A DNA stretch of 64,000 bases, taken from Draconibacterium aestuarii (GTDB lineage Bacteria > Bacteroidota > Bacteroidia > Bacteroidales > Prolixibacteraceae). Position 1 is the first letter of the stretch. Each line of letters starts with the position of its first letter. The DNA is taken from contig JAPOHD010000015.1 in the NCBI GenBank assembly GCA_026671195.1, positions 62,001 through 126,000 of the forward strand, written 5' to 3'. Position numbers and translations under genes: made by a program. Shown one piece after another: positions 19,406-28,128 of the stretch. The notes below the pieces were generated by a model, which saw only the letters and a list, made by a program, of their open reading frames with translations, did no database searches and was not told where the DNA came from.

Positions 19406-20100
19406 TTCTCCTCCGTTATTTCTCTCACTTTGTTAATTGTCCACTCCAGTTGTTGCTCGCGGTTCAGGTTACTGTTGTCAAGTATTAATGCGTCGTCGGC
19501 TTTTTTTAGCGGGCTTACGGCACGGTTCGAATCAATTTTGTCGCGTCCTTCCACATTGGCGAGAATTTCTTCGAAATTTACCTTGTCTCCTTTTTCAGTG
19601 AGTTCAAGATAACGTCGCTGCGCCCTGATTTCAGGAGAAGCCGTCATAAATATTTTTAATTCGGCATCGGGGAAAACCACTGTGCCAATATCGCGGCCAT
19701 CCATAACAATGCCTTTGTTTTTGCCGTTTTGGCGTTGCTGGCGAACCATTTCGTGGCGTACTTCGGCAATGGTACTTATGGGGCTTACATTTTCCGAAAC
19801 TTCCAGCTGGCGAATTTCATCTTCTACATTTTCGCCATTCAGAAAAGTGGTGTTTTTCCCCAGTTCTTCGTCCCATTTAAAGGTAATTTTTATGTCGGAA
19901 AGACCGGCAATTACTTTTTCTGTATCAGGAACTTTGTTAACGATCCAACCTTTTCGGAGTGCGACCAAGGTTACCACGCGGTACATTGCACCACTGTCGA
20001 TATATACGTAACCCAATTTTTTTGCCAACGATTTTGCCATGGTGCTTTTGCCACACGACGAGTGACCATCAATAGCGATAATTATTTTTTTCTCATTCAT
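19402..20100 (-). CDS. cmk: Cytidylate kinase
   Basis: A P-loop kinase that phosphorylates CMP and dCMP. The P-loop GHSSCGKST is the Bacteroidota variant, followed by YIDSGAMYR and VVMDGRDIGTVVFPDAELKIF. The length of 232 from the ATG at 20100 is normal; a TTG four codons earlier is not needed. The gene sits between porQ (48 bases upstream) and ispH (4-base overlap), an order seen in other Bacteroidota. Confidence 0.95.
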   Translation of the reverse strand: MNEKKIIIAIDGHSSCGKSTMAKSLAKKLGYVYIDSGAMYRVVTLVALRKGWIVNKVPDTEKVIAGLSDIKITFKWDEELGKNTTFLNGENVEDEIRQLEVSENVSPISTIAEVRHEMVRQQRQNGKNKGIVMDGRDIGTVVFPDAELKIFMTASPEIRAQRRYLELTEKGDKVNFEEILANVEGRDKIDSNRAVSPLKKADDALILDNSNLNREQQLEWTINKVREITEEK

Positions 20101-20148
20101 AACCGGGAACAAAGATGGGGAAATTATTTAAGAGGCTATTGTCTTTAT

Positions 20149-21177
20149 TTAAAAATTATTGTTAAGATTGATAGCCACCGAAAACAGGTTTGACGAACCC
20201 GCCAAATGAAATCGGGAAATGCCGTAATCGATGTGGAAGCGTTTAATGTGTATTCCAAAACCTGCCGAAAAGCCTACGGTTGATCCTTTCTCGTCGAACA
20301 TTAACTCCTGGCGGCGCTGGTAATTATAACCGGCACGCAACACAAAATTTTCAGAAGGCAACAGTTCAATTCCCAAAACTGCATGGCGCATGGTTTGTTT
20401 CAGGAAACTTTCTTTACGGTTGTAAATTGTTTCGGTACCAAATTCAGGGTCTTCTTCGGGTGCTGCAAGGTCCCAGTGGCTCAGGTGCTGCATGGTTAAC
20501 GACAAAACTACAGGTGCGTGTTTTAGTCGCTGGCTGATTCCTGCCTGTAAATTAAACGGGATACTTTCGCGGTTTCCATCTTCGTAATACGTAGTGATTT
20601 GCGATCCCACATTTCGGGCAACAAGGGCAACCGTTGTAAAACCGCCTTTGCTGGTAAAATTCAGACCGAAGTCGGCTGCAATTCCTACCGACTGGTAACT
20701 TTCGAACGAAGAAAGTATAGGTTTTAGGTTCACCCCGTAATTTAACCATTTGTAACTGTTGGAATAGATGAGGTTTAAGGCGTACTCGGCAGCGTTAAAA
20801 GTGGCTCCGGTTAACTCGCCCGCTTCGGTTGCTTCATCAAATTTCCCGTAATTAATGTAGTGCATTCCCACTGCAAAATTGCCAATTCCCTCGTACGATT
20901 TTGCATACGACACATAGCCGTAATTGATATCGGTAAGGTAATTTACATAGTTGACCAGAATTTTGTTGGCCATATCCTGATGAAGTAAGGAGGGATTGTT
21001 GTACGAAAGATTTAAATCGCTGGAGTCGGAAATAGCAATTTGAGTGCCGCCCAAAGCTGCAATACGGGCCGAGTTGGTGAGCTCCAGAAACTGGTAGGTG
21101 CTTTCGCCCCCGATTTGCGCCTTTGCGGCTAGAACCATAAACGTAAAAAGAAAAACAAAGTAGATTTTTCGATTCAT
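20149..21177 (-). CDS. porQ: Type IX secretion system protein PorQ
   Basis: A predicted outer-membrane beta-barrel of the PorV family, described as part of the type IX secretion machinery that exports and attaches proteins at the cell surface. A signal peptide ends at AKAQ. The N-terminal block FLELTNSARIAALGGTQIAISD is characteristic, with SYNNPSLL shortly after. Alternating strands continue to the C-terminal FSVAINLNNNF. The ATG at 21177 is chosen because the upstream TTG lies inside the promoter -7 box. Neighbouring cmk supports the assignment. Confidence 0.88.
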   Translation of the reverse strand: MNRKIYFVFLFTFMVLAAKAQIGGESTYQFLELTNSARIAALGGTQIAISDSSDLNLSYNNPSLLHQDMANKILVNYVNYLTDINYGYVSYAKSYEGIGNFAVGMHYINYGKFDEATEAGELTGATFNAAEYALNLIYSNSYKWLNYGVNLKPILSSFESYQSVGIAADFGLNFTSKGGFTTVALVARNVGSQITTYYEDGNRESIPFNLQAGISQRLKHAPVVLSLTMQHLSHWDLAAPEEDPEFGTETIYNRKESFLKQTMRHAVLGIELLPSENFVLRAGYNYQRRQELMFDEKGSTVGFSAGFGIHIKRFHIDYGISRFHLAGSSNLFSVAINLNNNF

Positions 21178-21204
21178 GCGCACATGCAATTTTTTATAAA
21201 ACGC

Positions 21205-21235
21205 CAAAGGTATTTAATTATTATTACAGGGGAAA
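21205..21235 (-). promoter_or_regulatory. Probable promoter of porQ-cmk-ispH
   Basis: On the minus strand TTTC, 19 bases and TACCTTTG match the Bacteroidota pattern with one mismatch. The box ends 27 bases before the porQ ATG and overlaps the alternative TTG start. Confidence 0.5.
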
Positions 21236-21822
21236 CAGATTCGTGAAAATCTGGAAGAATCGTTACTGTTTGTGGTTGGTTTTATTTAGTCATTAAGGTT
21301 TTTAAAACTTTGAAGGTTTGGTTTTCGCGTGGTGGCCTATTGTCGCTCAAGGGGGATTAACGTTTTATCGTTGTTGATAAGGCACAAATAATGGAAAATG
21401 TAGTTTGACGCTGGAACTTTCGGTTTGTGTTTATGGGTTTTCGATGTGATTTGTGGCAGCTGAGACTATATCGTGTGGGAAGTCGGAAAAACGGAATAGA
21501 AATGCAAAAAACCAGTGGGAAATGCAACACAACCACGTCGTGTTGCATTTCTGTCCCGTTTTTAGCATTTCTGACTGGAAATTTTTATTTCCCGGCGGTA
21601 TTTCCCATTTCTACGTGGTTGTGTATGGTTTCCGGCTGGTCGTGTCCCATTTCTGTGCGGTTTTTCTCGTTTCCGGCTGGTTTTTCTCATTTCTGCCGGA
21701 TACATGCCAAACTCTGTGTCAAAATGGCTTCAGCTGTTACTATTTCCTTTTGGAGGCTATTAGGTTGGCTAATCATTTTCAGAGGGCCAAACTTTGAAAA
21801 AGGTAATAGGCGGGATTTGACC
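21236..21822. other. Gene-free region enclosing the 20-bp repeat array
   Basis: Open frames on the plus strand here (for example 21427-21840) have no recognisable protein, no plausible codon use and repeat in all three frames, so I do not call them. The content of interest is the repeat array at 21485-21707. The flanks show nothing else. Confidence 0.6.
21485..21707. repeat. Degenerate 20-bp tandem repeats arranged as an inverted array
   Basis: Eight plus-oriented units start at 21546, 21566, 21586, 21606, 21626 (22 bp), 21648, 21668 and 21688. The consensus is close to CATTTCTGnnCGGTTTTTCT, and GTTTCCGGCTGG recurs 40 bp apart. Two units in the opposite orientation occupy 21485-21504 and 21505-21524. 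The two arms meet at 21525-21545, where GAAATGCAACAC is answered by GTGTTGCATTTC. A second perfect inverted pair, ACACAACCACGT and ACGTGGTTGTGT, links the centre to the unit at 21606. There are no unique spacers as in CRISPR and no open frame that respects the period. The function is unknown. Confidence 0.8.
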
Positions 21823-22320
21823 TTAAAATTTATTCTTTAATTGTTCCATCACTTCACTAACTATCGGGCAGGTTTCGCAGTTTTTATGCGAAAGATCGAG
21901 AATTTGATAAAAGCGTTTCCGGTCGGTGTGCGGGTATTCGCGGCAGGCTTTTGGGCGGCTTTCGTACACAATACAATAATTGTCGGGCAGCAGAAAAGGG
22001 CAGGGGTGATCTTTAAAAATAGAATCGCCGTCTTCGTCGGTTTTTATATACTGCTGCATAAAATCAACCGTTTTCATTTTTAGGTGTTTGGCCAGTCGTT
22101 CAATGTCTTTGTCGAACAAACGCGGACCAATGGTAAGGCAACAGTTGGCACAATCCAAACAATCAAATTCATCAAAAGCTTCGTGGTGCAATTCATGAAC
22201 AACATCGTCCAGTTTTTTGGGCTTTTTCTTTTTTAACTTTTTCAGAAAAGCATTGGTTTCCAAACGCGTTTTGTCGGTTAGGAGTTTGAGCTCTTCGGGT
22301 GTTTTATATGATATTTTCAT
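21823..22320 (-). CDS. YkgJ family cysteine-cluster protein
   Basis: A small cytosolic protein of the YkgJ/UPF0153 family, predicted to bind zinc or an iron-sulfur cluster. The conserved cysteines are in CLDCANCC, CPFLLPDNYC, RPKACREYP and CETCP. The N-terminal 50 residues are lysine-rich and helical. The biochemical role of the family is not established. The ATG start is unambiguous. The gap to the upstream EamA gene is 53 bases and both run on the minus strand, so they may be cotranscribed. Confidence 0.85.
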   Translation of the reverse strand: MKISYKTPEELKLLTDKTRLETNAFLKKLKKKKPKKLDDVVHELHHEAFDEFDCLDCANCCLTIGPRLFDKDIERLAKHLKMKTVDFMQQYIKTDEDGDSIFKDHPCPFLLPDNYCIVYESRPKACREYPHTDRKRFYQILDLSHKNCETCPIVSEVMEQLKNKF

Positions 22321-22373
22321 TTTCTTATACTTGATATTGATTTTACTGCCTCCTGCAATTGCTCACTAAAAAC

Positions 22374-23297
22374 TTATTTCCGGTGTACTTCAACAGCAAC
22401 ATTCTTCCCGTTACCATTTCGCTTTTTTAATTGCGACAAAAATAATCCTGTTACAACTACCAAAATGCCAATTATTTTTTGCATTCCCAATTCGTCTTTT
22501 AACAGAATATAAGCAAGAATGGCCACAAAAACAGGGATTAAATTAATGTATGTATTTGCCTTTGTAACTCCCATTTGACGTACACTTTGCGTGAAAAAAA
22601 CAAAAGCCAGTGTTGACGAAAAAACAGCCAGTAATAGAATTGCCCTGAATGCCTGCGGATGAAAGGGGGTATGTATAAAATCGTTAAAATCGAGCACCAG
22701 CCAAATGGGAAGAAACAAAATCATTCCGATAACATTCTGGTAGGCAATAATGGTTAGCGTATTGTAGCGTGAGGCCAGACTTTTTAAAACAATGGCGTAG
22801 GCAATTGCAGCAAAAACAGCCACAAATTCGAGCCCGACACCAAGCGGGGAGGCATCAAATTGAAATTTTCCGTTAAGCACAACCAGGCCAACACCCACAA
22901 ACGAAAAGATCAGTCCGGCTACATTCATCCGGTTTACTTTTTCTTTATGAAAATACCAGGCAGCAATTGGAGAGAGCAGCGGAATGGTTGCTACAATAAC
23001 AGCAGCAACGGTTGACGAAACATATTTTAATCCGTAGCTCTCGCCCAAAAAATAGATGAAGGGTTCGAAAAAGGCCATCAGTAAAAAAAGTCTCAAATCT
23101 TTACGGGTAGGTTTTTGCAGGCGTTTTAAACTCCATGCAATTACGGTGATCAGCACTGCCGATATGGCCAGCCTGAAAAGAACTACCGTAATGGGTTTAT
23201 AGGCCAGGAAAGCAATTTTAAACCATACAAACGAGAAGCTCCAAAAAAATGCTGCCCCAAGTGCTGAGCCGATTGCCAGAAAGTCTTTATTCTTCAT
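22374..23297 (-). CDS. EamA/DMT family transporter
   Basis: An inner-membrane transporter of the drug/metabolite superfamily with ten predicted membrane segments in two five-helix EamA repeats (about residues 8-140 and 150-290). Typical segments are GAAFFWSFSFVWFK in repeat one and ILKDELGMQKIIGILVVVTGLFL in repeat two. The C-terminus is short and basic. The substrate cannot be predicted; metabolite or amino-acid export is common in the family. The length of 307 is normal. Confidence 0.88.
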   Translation of the reverse strand: MKNKDFLAIGSALGAAFFWSFSFVWFKIAFLAYKPITVVLFRLAISAVLITVIAWSLKRLQKPTRKDLRLFLLMAFFEPFIYFLGESYGLKYVSSTVAAVIVATIPLLSPIAAWYFHKEKVNRMNVAGLIFSFVGVGLVVLNGKFQFDASPLGVGLEFVAVFAAIAYAIVLKSLASRYNTLTIIAYQNVIGMILFLPIWLVLDFNDFIHTPFHPQAFRAILLLAVFSSTLAFVFFTQSVRQMGVTKANTYINLIPVFVAILAYILLKDELGMQKIIGILVVVTGLFLSQLKKRNGNGKNVAVEVHRK

Positions 23298-23367
23298 ACG
23301 AATTATTAAGCAGGCAAAATTAAGTTTTTAAACCAAACGGAACAGATTGTCTCTAATATTCAACATC

Positions 23368-23385
23368 CTTTTTAATGCATATTGC
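23368..23385 (+). repeat. 18-bp motif shared with 26822-26839
   Basis: CTTTTTAATGCATATTGC occurs here and again, base for base, at 26822-26839. A shorter version, TTATTAATGCATATTG, ends at 62383. All three lie in non-coding gaps and contain the palindrome ATGCAT. The role is unknown. Confidence 0.5.
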
Positions 23386-23513
23386 TGGTTGAATGTGGAT
23401 CGTTATAATGGTTATGGATAAATTGTGTCAGAAAATATTCTGTTTCGAAGAAAAACGTCATATTTGTAACCCGTACAACAAGAGTATACTTAAATTATCT
23501 AAAACTAAAAAAA

Positions 23514-24425
23514 ATGATCTCAAAAAAAATCAGTTTAAATCTTTTGGTAATAGCTGCATTTGTTTTTGCTATCCAGGGATTTACGGCGTGTAATTCGACG
23601 CCCAAAAAAGCAACGGAGGAAACAAAAGTGGAAAAATCAGCAGAAATTTTTATCGGACTGCAGTTGTGGTCGGTAAAAGACGATATGAATAAAGATGTAG
23701 CCGGCACACTTGCAGCCGTTGGAGAAATGGGCTATAAATTTGTGGAAACTGCCGGTTATGGCGATGGTAAAATTTATGGACTTGATCCGCTAGAGTTTAA
23801 AAGTTTGTGTGAGAAAAATGGTCTTAAGTTTTTGGGAGCACATACCGGACAGGCAGTTCCTGCAAAAGAAAATTGGGATGAAACCATGGCGTGGTGGGAC
23901 ACCTGTATTGCTGCACACAAAGCTGCCGGAGTAAAATGGATTGTTCAGCCATTTATGGACAAGGTAGGATACGAAAGCCTGGAGGGTATAAAACGTTACA
24001 GCGAATATTTTAATGCCGTTGGCGAAAAATGTAATGCTGCCGGTATTCGTTTTGGTTACCACAATCACGACGCTGAATTTACAACCGAGTTTGACGGCAA
24101 ACCGGTTTACGACTGGATGTTGGAATTAACCGATCCTGAAAAGGTTATGTTTCAGCTTGATTTGTACTGGATTGACCACGGCGGGAAAGTTGCTACAGAT
24201 TATTTCGCAAAGTATCCCGGAAGGTTCGAACTTTACCATATAAAAGATGAAAAAGAATTGGGTGAAAGCGGTAAAATGGATTTCAAACCGGCATTTGAGC
24301 AACGTGCAAAATCGGGTGCCGAATACGGTATTGTTGAAGTTGAACGTTACAACTTTGAGCCAATAGAAAGCTGCAAAAAAAGTCTGGAGTATTTAAAAAC
24401 TCAGGATTACGTAGATTTCTATTAA
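23514..24425 (+). CDS. Sugar phosphate isomerase/epimerase-like TIM-barrel lipoprotein
   Basis: A secreted member of the xylose isomerase-like TIM-barrel family. The lipobox FTACN puts the lipidated Cys at residue 26. The barrel runs from about residue 45 (IGLQLWSVKDDM) through VETAGYGDG, GYHNHDAEF and MFQLDLYWIDHGG, to IVEVERYNFEP. The metal ligands expected in this fold (Glu, Asp, His, Glu) have candidates in these blocks. Bacteroidota often carry such lipoproteins beside sugar-degrading genes; here it stands alone. The substrate is unknown. A strong terminator follows. Confidence 0.85.
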   Translation: MISKKISLNLLVIAAFVFAIQGFTACNSTPKKATEETKVEKSAEIFIGLQLWSVKDDMNKDVAGTLAAVGEMGYKFVETAGYGDGKIYGLDPLEFKSLCEKNGLKFLGAHTGQAVPAKENWDETMAWWDTCIAAHKAAGVKWIVQPFMDKVGYESLEGIKRYSEYFNAVGEKCNAAGIRFGYHNHDAEFTTEFDGKPVYDWMLELTDPEKVMFQLDLYWIDHGGKVATDYFAKYPGRFELYHIKDEKELGESGKMDFKPAFEQRAKSGAEYGIVEVERYNFEPIESCKKSLEYLKTQDYVDFY

Positions 24426-24450
24426 TGCGAAAGTTCATAATGAATGAAAA

Positions 24451-24481
24451 TGCCGAAACAGTTGCTGTTTCGGCATTTTTT
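24451..24481 (+). terminator. Rho-independent terminator
   Basis: TGCCGAAACAG pairs with CTGTTTCGGCA around a 3-base loop, followed by six T and preceded by AAAA. It can serve the TIM-barrel gene and, in reverse, the convergent gene ending at 24508. Confidence 0.88.
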
Positions 24482-24507
24482 ATTTGTGATTAAGCGGATT
24501 ATGGCTG

Positions 24508-25158
24508 CTAAAACTTTCCGAATTTAAAAGTTGCTCCAAAATTAAATCCTCTTAAAACATCGTTTTCAGTTTCGTATAATTTGATATTTGATGTAAAGCG
24601 GTAGCTGGCATACAATGCCGTTCTGAAAAACCGAGCCAGGTTAAATTCCAGTTCAACCGCCGGTTCAACCACAAAAAACAGGTCGTGGTCGTATTCATAT
24701 CCCGAATGGTAGGGATCGATATCCCAGTCCCAACCCCAGCCATAATTGTCGACCAGGGCAACGCCTCCCATCCCGAGCAAAATAGGGAAGGAGAGGTGTA
24801 CCGGTTTTGTTCCCGCTAAAATGGGTTCTACAAATATTCCACCGTAACCTCCGGCCAGCATAAATTTCTCTTCGGGGTTAATTTGGTTGTAGCTGTGGTA
24901 ATCGAGGTTGTTTACAAAGCCATACCCGCCAAGGCCAATGGCAAACGAATGGTCGAAAATAAAGGCTCCGCGTGCCCCTGAAACCAGGGCATCGCGCCCT
25001 CCGATTTGAGAATAGGCCATTGAGAATGCTCCGTAACCTCCATTGCTTTTGCTTTTCGAAAAAATGGTTTGTACCTCGTCGTTGTAATATTCATCTTGCG
25101 CTTTTACCAAACCTGCGGCCATAATTAGCGCTACCAAAAGTGTTAATTGTTTCATCAT
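24508..25158 (-). CDS. Uncharacterised secreted beta-barrel-like protein
   Basis: I recognise no named family. A signal peptide ends at LVKAQ. The rest is rich in Gly and aromatic residues in alternating strands (for example GAFIFDHSFAIGLGGYGF and RTALYASYRFTS) and ends GFNFGATFKFGKF with a terminal Phe, which is typical of small outer-membrane beta-barrels. It is the last of three minus-strand genes, 44 bases after the 163-residue barrel protein, so the three likely form an operon with the head-GIN lipoprotein. Confidence 0.7.
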   Translation of the reverse strand: MMKQLTLLVALIMAAGLVKAQDEYYNDEVQTIFSKSKSNGGYGAFSMAYSQIGGRDALVSGARGAFIFDHSFAIGLGGYGFVNNLDYHSYNQINPEEKFMLAGGYGGIFVEPILAGTKPVHLSFPILLGMGGVALVDNYGWGWDWDIDPYHSGYEYDHDLFFVVEPAVELEFNLARFFRTALYASYRFTSNIKLYETENDVLRGFNFGATFKFGKF

Positions 25159-25202
25159 GATTAGTATTGTTTTTGTTTTCTGAAAAATGATTTGTTCAGG
25201 AT

Positions 25203-25694
25203 TTAGAAATGATATTTTAGTGTAAATGCGAAATCGAAAAGTTCGATGTTGAACATTTCGCGACCTAAAACATCGAAATAAGGTTTCACTTCGAGTCCGA
25301 TGGATAAAGGGACTTCGTAGAATAAATATTCTACGCCAGCTAATCCATCGAGTCCGGCTAACAAAGCTGTCCTGTCTTCGTACCAGCTGGTATTATCGTG
25401 CACAAAATATTTGTCCCATTGTTCGTACCCAAAATGAACGCCTACACCATAAAAGAAAATAAGCTGATCGGTAAAATTGAACATATCGAACTGATGGAAT
25501 TCCTTAAATGCATGCAACTGAACTCCGTTGTCGCGGGTGGCTAAAAGGAATTTGTAGGAGTTGGCATCGTCGGTGTAAAAACGGTATTCAATGCCGGAAC
25601 TTAAGCCGCCTCTTATTCCAATGGCTTTGTCAAAAGTTTGAGCAAATAAGGTGGCCGGAAGTAACAGAACCAGTAATGTAAATAAATGTTTCAT
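25203..25694 (-). CDS. Small outer-membrane beta-barrel-like protein
   Basis: A 163-residue protein with a signal peptide ending LFAQ and a strand-rich mature part that starts AIGIRGGLSSGIEYRF and ends FDFAFTLKYHF. The pattern fits an eight-stranded outer-membrane barrel. No specific family or ligand can be named. It sits 18 bases after the head-GIN lipoprotein gene and 44 bases before the next barrel-like gene on the same strand. Confidence 0.7.
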   Translation of the reverse strand: MKHLFTLLVLLLPATLFAQTFDKAIGIRGGLSSGIEYRFYTDDANSYKFLLATRDNGVQLHAFKEFHQFDMFNFTDQLIFFYGVGVHFGYEQWDKYFVHDNTSWYEDRTALLAGLDGLAGVEYLFYEVPLSIGLEVKPYFDVLGREMFNIELFDFAFTLKYHF

Positions 25695-25712
25695 AGTGCA
25701 AATAGTTATACA

Positions 25713-26429
25713 TTAGTTGTTGTCGATAACGTTGCCCGATCCCGAAATATGCGTTTCAAGGTTGGGTTGGCCGTAATAAAATACATTTCCGCTTCCCGAA
25801 ATATTTACTTTAAGCTGGTGGTCAACTGAAATCCACATGTCGCCCGATCCGGAAGTGGCGGTGTGGCAATCGATGCTGGCTAAATCAATGGCATCAATTT
25901 TTCCCGATCCGCTGATGGCAAAATCTGCCTCGCTGGTGGTGCCCGAAATGGTAATTGTCCCTGAACCGGAAACCACCGATTTTACTTCGTTGGTGTTGCA
26001 GGCTGTTCTGATTTTACCAGATCCGGAAAGTAGAATGTCCATTTTTTTACCACTAAAATAGTCGGTAGTAATAGTCCCTGAGCCACTAAGAATAATCCCT
26101 TCAAGTGACGGAGTTGTTATAAAAACCTCCATTGGAATTCTGTTTCTGATTGTTGTGAGGTTGTCGCTGTCGATGTGTAAAATCCCATTCGAAACACGGG
26201 TTTCAATGTATGGGATTACATTTTCTTCGGCAATAACAATAACTTCATAGTTATCTCCATGGGTGATATGAACTTCAAAATCACCTGAAGATTTTACTTT
26301 ATCGAAATTAGCTGCAATGCGTCCTTCTGAAGTAACAATTCCATTCCCCTCAATTGTGTCGGTAACACAGCTTGTTGCACCTGCTAAAAGTACTATGGTG
26401 CTCACAAAAAATAGTTTAACTGTTTTCAT
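25713..26429 (-). CDS. Head-GIN/DUF2807 domain lipoprotein
   Basis: A lipoprotein (lipobox GATSCV) with a DUF2807 'head GIN' domain, a right-handed beta-helix-like fold described as a putative autotransporter adhesin head. The repeated SGSG turns (ILSGSGTITTDYF, LLSGSGKI, VVSGSGTITI, AISGSGKI, NISGSGNV, HISGSGNV) are the family hallmark. The mature protein begins at Cys 21. The role in adhesion is inferred from the family name only. It leads the three-gene minus-strand operon ending at 24508. A DUF4097-like relative is encoded 0.6 kb upstream. Confidence 0.87.
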   Translation of the reverse strand: MKTVKLFFVSTIVLLAGATSCVTDTIEGNGIVTSEGRIAANFDKVKSSGDFEVHITHGDNYEVIVIAEENVIPYIETRVSNGILHIDSDNLTTIRNRIPMEVFITTPSLEGIILSGSGTITTDYFSGKKMDILLSGSGKIRTACNTNEVKSVVSGSGTITISGTTSEADFAISGSGKIDAIDLASIDCHTATSGSGDMWISVDHQLKVNISGSGNVFYYGQPNLETHISGSGNVIDNN

Positions 26430-27016
26430 CTCTTTTAAATTGTTAGTTTGTACTTGTTATAAGGCGGGCAATTTGCAGCTAACATTGGCTAATTGTTTTC
26501 ATGGCTGGCAGTTGGCCCTCAACTTGTATTAATTGTTTGTTTTCTTGTACGTTATTAATGACAGGCATTTTTTTTGAAGGTTGCAAAAGGTGAGAAAAAA
26601 ATGATTTTAATACAAAATTGAAACTACCCGCAGCAAGCTATCGAGGTATCTCCGGTACATTTTTACATATTATTACGGAAGAAACGAGCATGTAAAATAA
26701 GTACACCCAAGAGGATGATTAAATCCGGATTATGTATTAAGGAGTTGTTATGAGCATTGAAAGTACAATAAAGCAAGTGAGTGAAACGCCTTGTTTTGAA
26801 GTAGTTTCAATGCGCAATAGACTTTTTAATGCATATTGCGGGTTTAAACATTGCAAGTAATCTACTATAGAGTTGAAAACAAACAATTTAAAACACATGA
26901 GAATACGTGGAATCTGACGGCCGTCAGGCAAGTTAAAACCGAAGAGATTTCTTTACTGTCATTTGGGGTCGGCTGGTTAAAATGATTCCGAAAGCCAAAA
27001 TCATAGTCTCGCTGAT
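26430..27016. other. Gene-free gap
   Basis: No credible gene. It contains the second copy of the 18-bp motif CTTTTTAATGCATATTGC at 26822-26839. No terminator or complete promoter was recognised. Confidence 0.5.
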
Positions 27017-28114
27017 TTAATTTGACCGGAGATTAATAGTTCCTGAATTGGCTTTAATAAGCAGCTTTGGAGTGCTTTCTGATTTTTCTTTGAAATATCC
27101 TTTTACTATTGTGGTAATGTCTTTGTCGCCGAATGTTTCCGTGTCAACAATCTCAAAATTACTGCTGTAATCGAAATTTGCTTTGGTATTGGTAATTTCG
27201 AAATTAAAACTTGTTTCAGGTTCAAAGTAAATGTTTATATCCATCGATTTCGACTCGATGTTCATACTGTTGAAACCAGGAGCAACTTTGTCGATATCAA
27301 TATCGCCGTATTCTGACCGTAAATTTATCTTGTCAGTAATGTCGTTAATTCTGAAGCTGGAAAAGCTACTTCTTACTTCTACATTATCAGCATGCCGAAT
27401 TCTGAATCTGTCGCGTCGTGAATCGGCATCCAGATTTTGTATCTCTGCAAATTCAAATTCAGTAGATTTGCTGGTTATCCGAAGTGTTTCAGCATTTCGA
27501 ATAAACAACTCACTGAAATTACAATCCAGACGGCCCTTTTTTATGGAGTTTAAACTGGCATTGGCAAAATTCAGGGTCATATTTAGTTGGCTTTCAAAAT
27601 TGTGAGCCTTCAGGTTTCCGTTCGAAAGGTTAATGTCAGTTTCTCCTTTATAGTCGCCAATGTAAATATCGCCAAATTTGTTTTCTATTTTCAGGCGGTT
27701 CGATTCGGGCATCCAAACCAAATAATCAACCTGAATATTTCCGTCTGATTTTAAAAGTGTTTCTTTAAACCGGTTAAATTCTTTGCTGAGGCTGCTTTTG
27801 TTTTTCGCGACATCGGTTCGTACAATTAAGTAGTGGTCGCTATTGGTAATATCAAAATCAATACCTCGTATTGATTCTTCGAGTTTCGAGAGTTTTTTCT
27901 CCTCAACCCTTATTTTTATATTAAAAGTTACCGAATCTTTGTCCCATGTTTTTATTTCAATTTTGCCATATTTATTCAAAATCTCAATTTGAGTTTCCGG
28001 CAAAACTGCATAGGTTTTATAAATTTCTTTTGTGTCGGTAAACTGTGCAGTTGCTAATAGTGGCATTATAAACGCCGCCAAAATAAAATATCGTATCAGT
28101 CTTAATTTTTTCAT
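27017..28114 (-). CDS. DUF4097-like secreted beta-helix protein
   Basis: A secreted protein (signal ending LATAQ) whose body is a long series of short strands, such as IEILNKYGKIEIKTWDKDSV, LKIENKFGDIYIGDY and INLRSEYGDIDIDKV. This is the style of DUF4097/DUF2807 proteins. The 365 residues from the ATG at 28114 start with a clean signal; an upstream ATG-like start would overlap the anti-sigma gene. It is the third gene of the sigma/anti-sigma operon, 14 bases after the anti-sigma stop, so it is likely an envelope protein made under ECF control. Confidence 0.75.
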   Translation of the reverse strand: MKKLRLIRYFILAAFIMPLLATAQFTDTKEIYKTYAVLPETQIEILNKYGKIEIKTWDKDSVTFNIKIRVEEKKLSKLEESIRGIDFDITNSDHYLIVRTDVAKNKSSLSKEFNRFKETLLKSDGNIQVDYLVWMPESNRLKIENKFGDIYIGDYKGETDINLSNGNLKAHNFESQLNMTLNFANASLNSIKKGRLDCNFSELFIRNAETLRITSKSTEFEFAEIQNLDADSRRDRFRIRHADNVEVRSSFSSFRINDITDKINLRSEYGDIDIDKVAPGFNSMNIESKSMDINIYFEPETSFNFEITNTKANFDYSSNFEIVDTETFGDKDITTIVKGYFKEKSESTPKLLIKANSGTINLRSN

Positions 28115-28128
28115 TGTTTTCCCTTCTG

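Noticed and set aside
21485-21707. Repeat array as a CRISPR
   Set aside because: Units are contiguous, degenerate and 20 bp long, with no unique spacers and no cas genes nearby.
21427-21840. Two overlapping plus-strand open frames (137 and 114 codons) across the repeat region
   Set aside because: They read the same 20-bp repeats in different frames, show no known domain, and stay open only because the repeat lacks stop codons.
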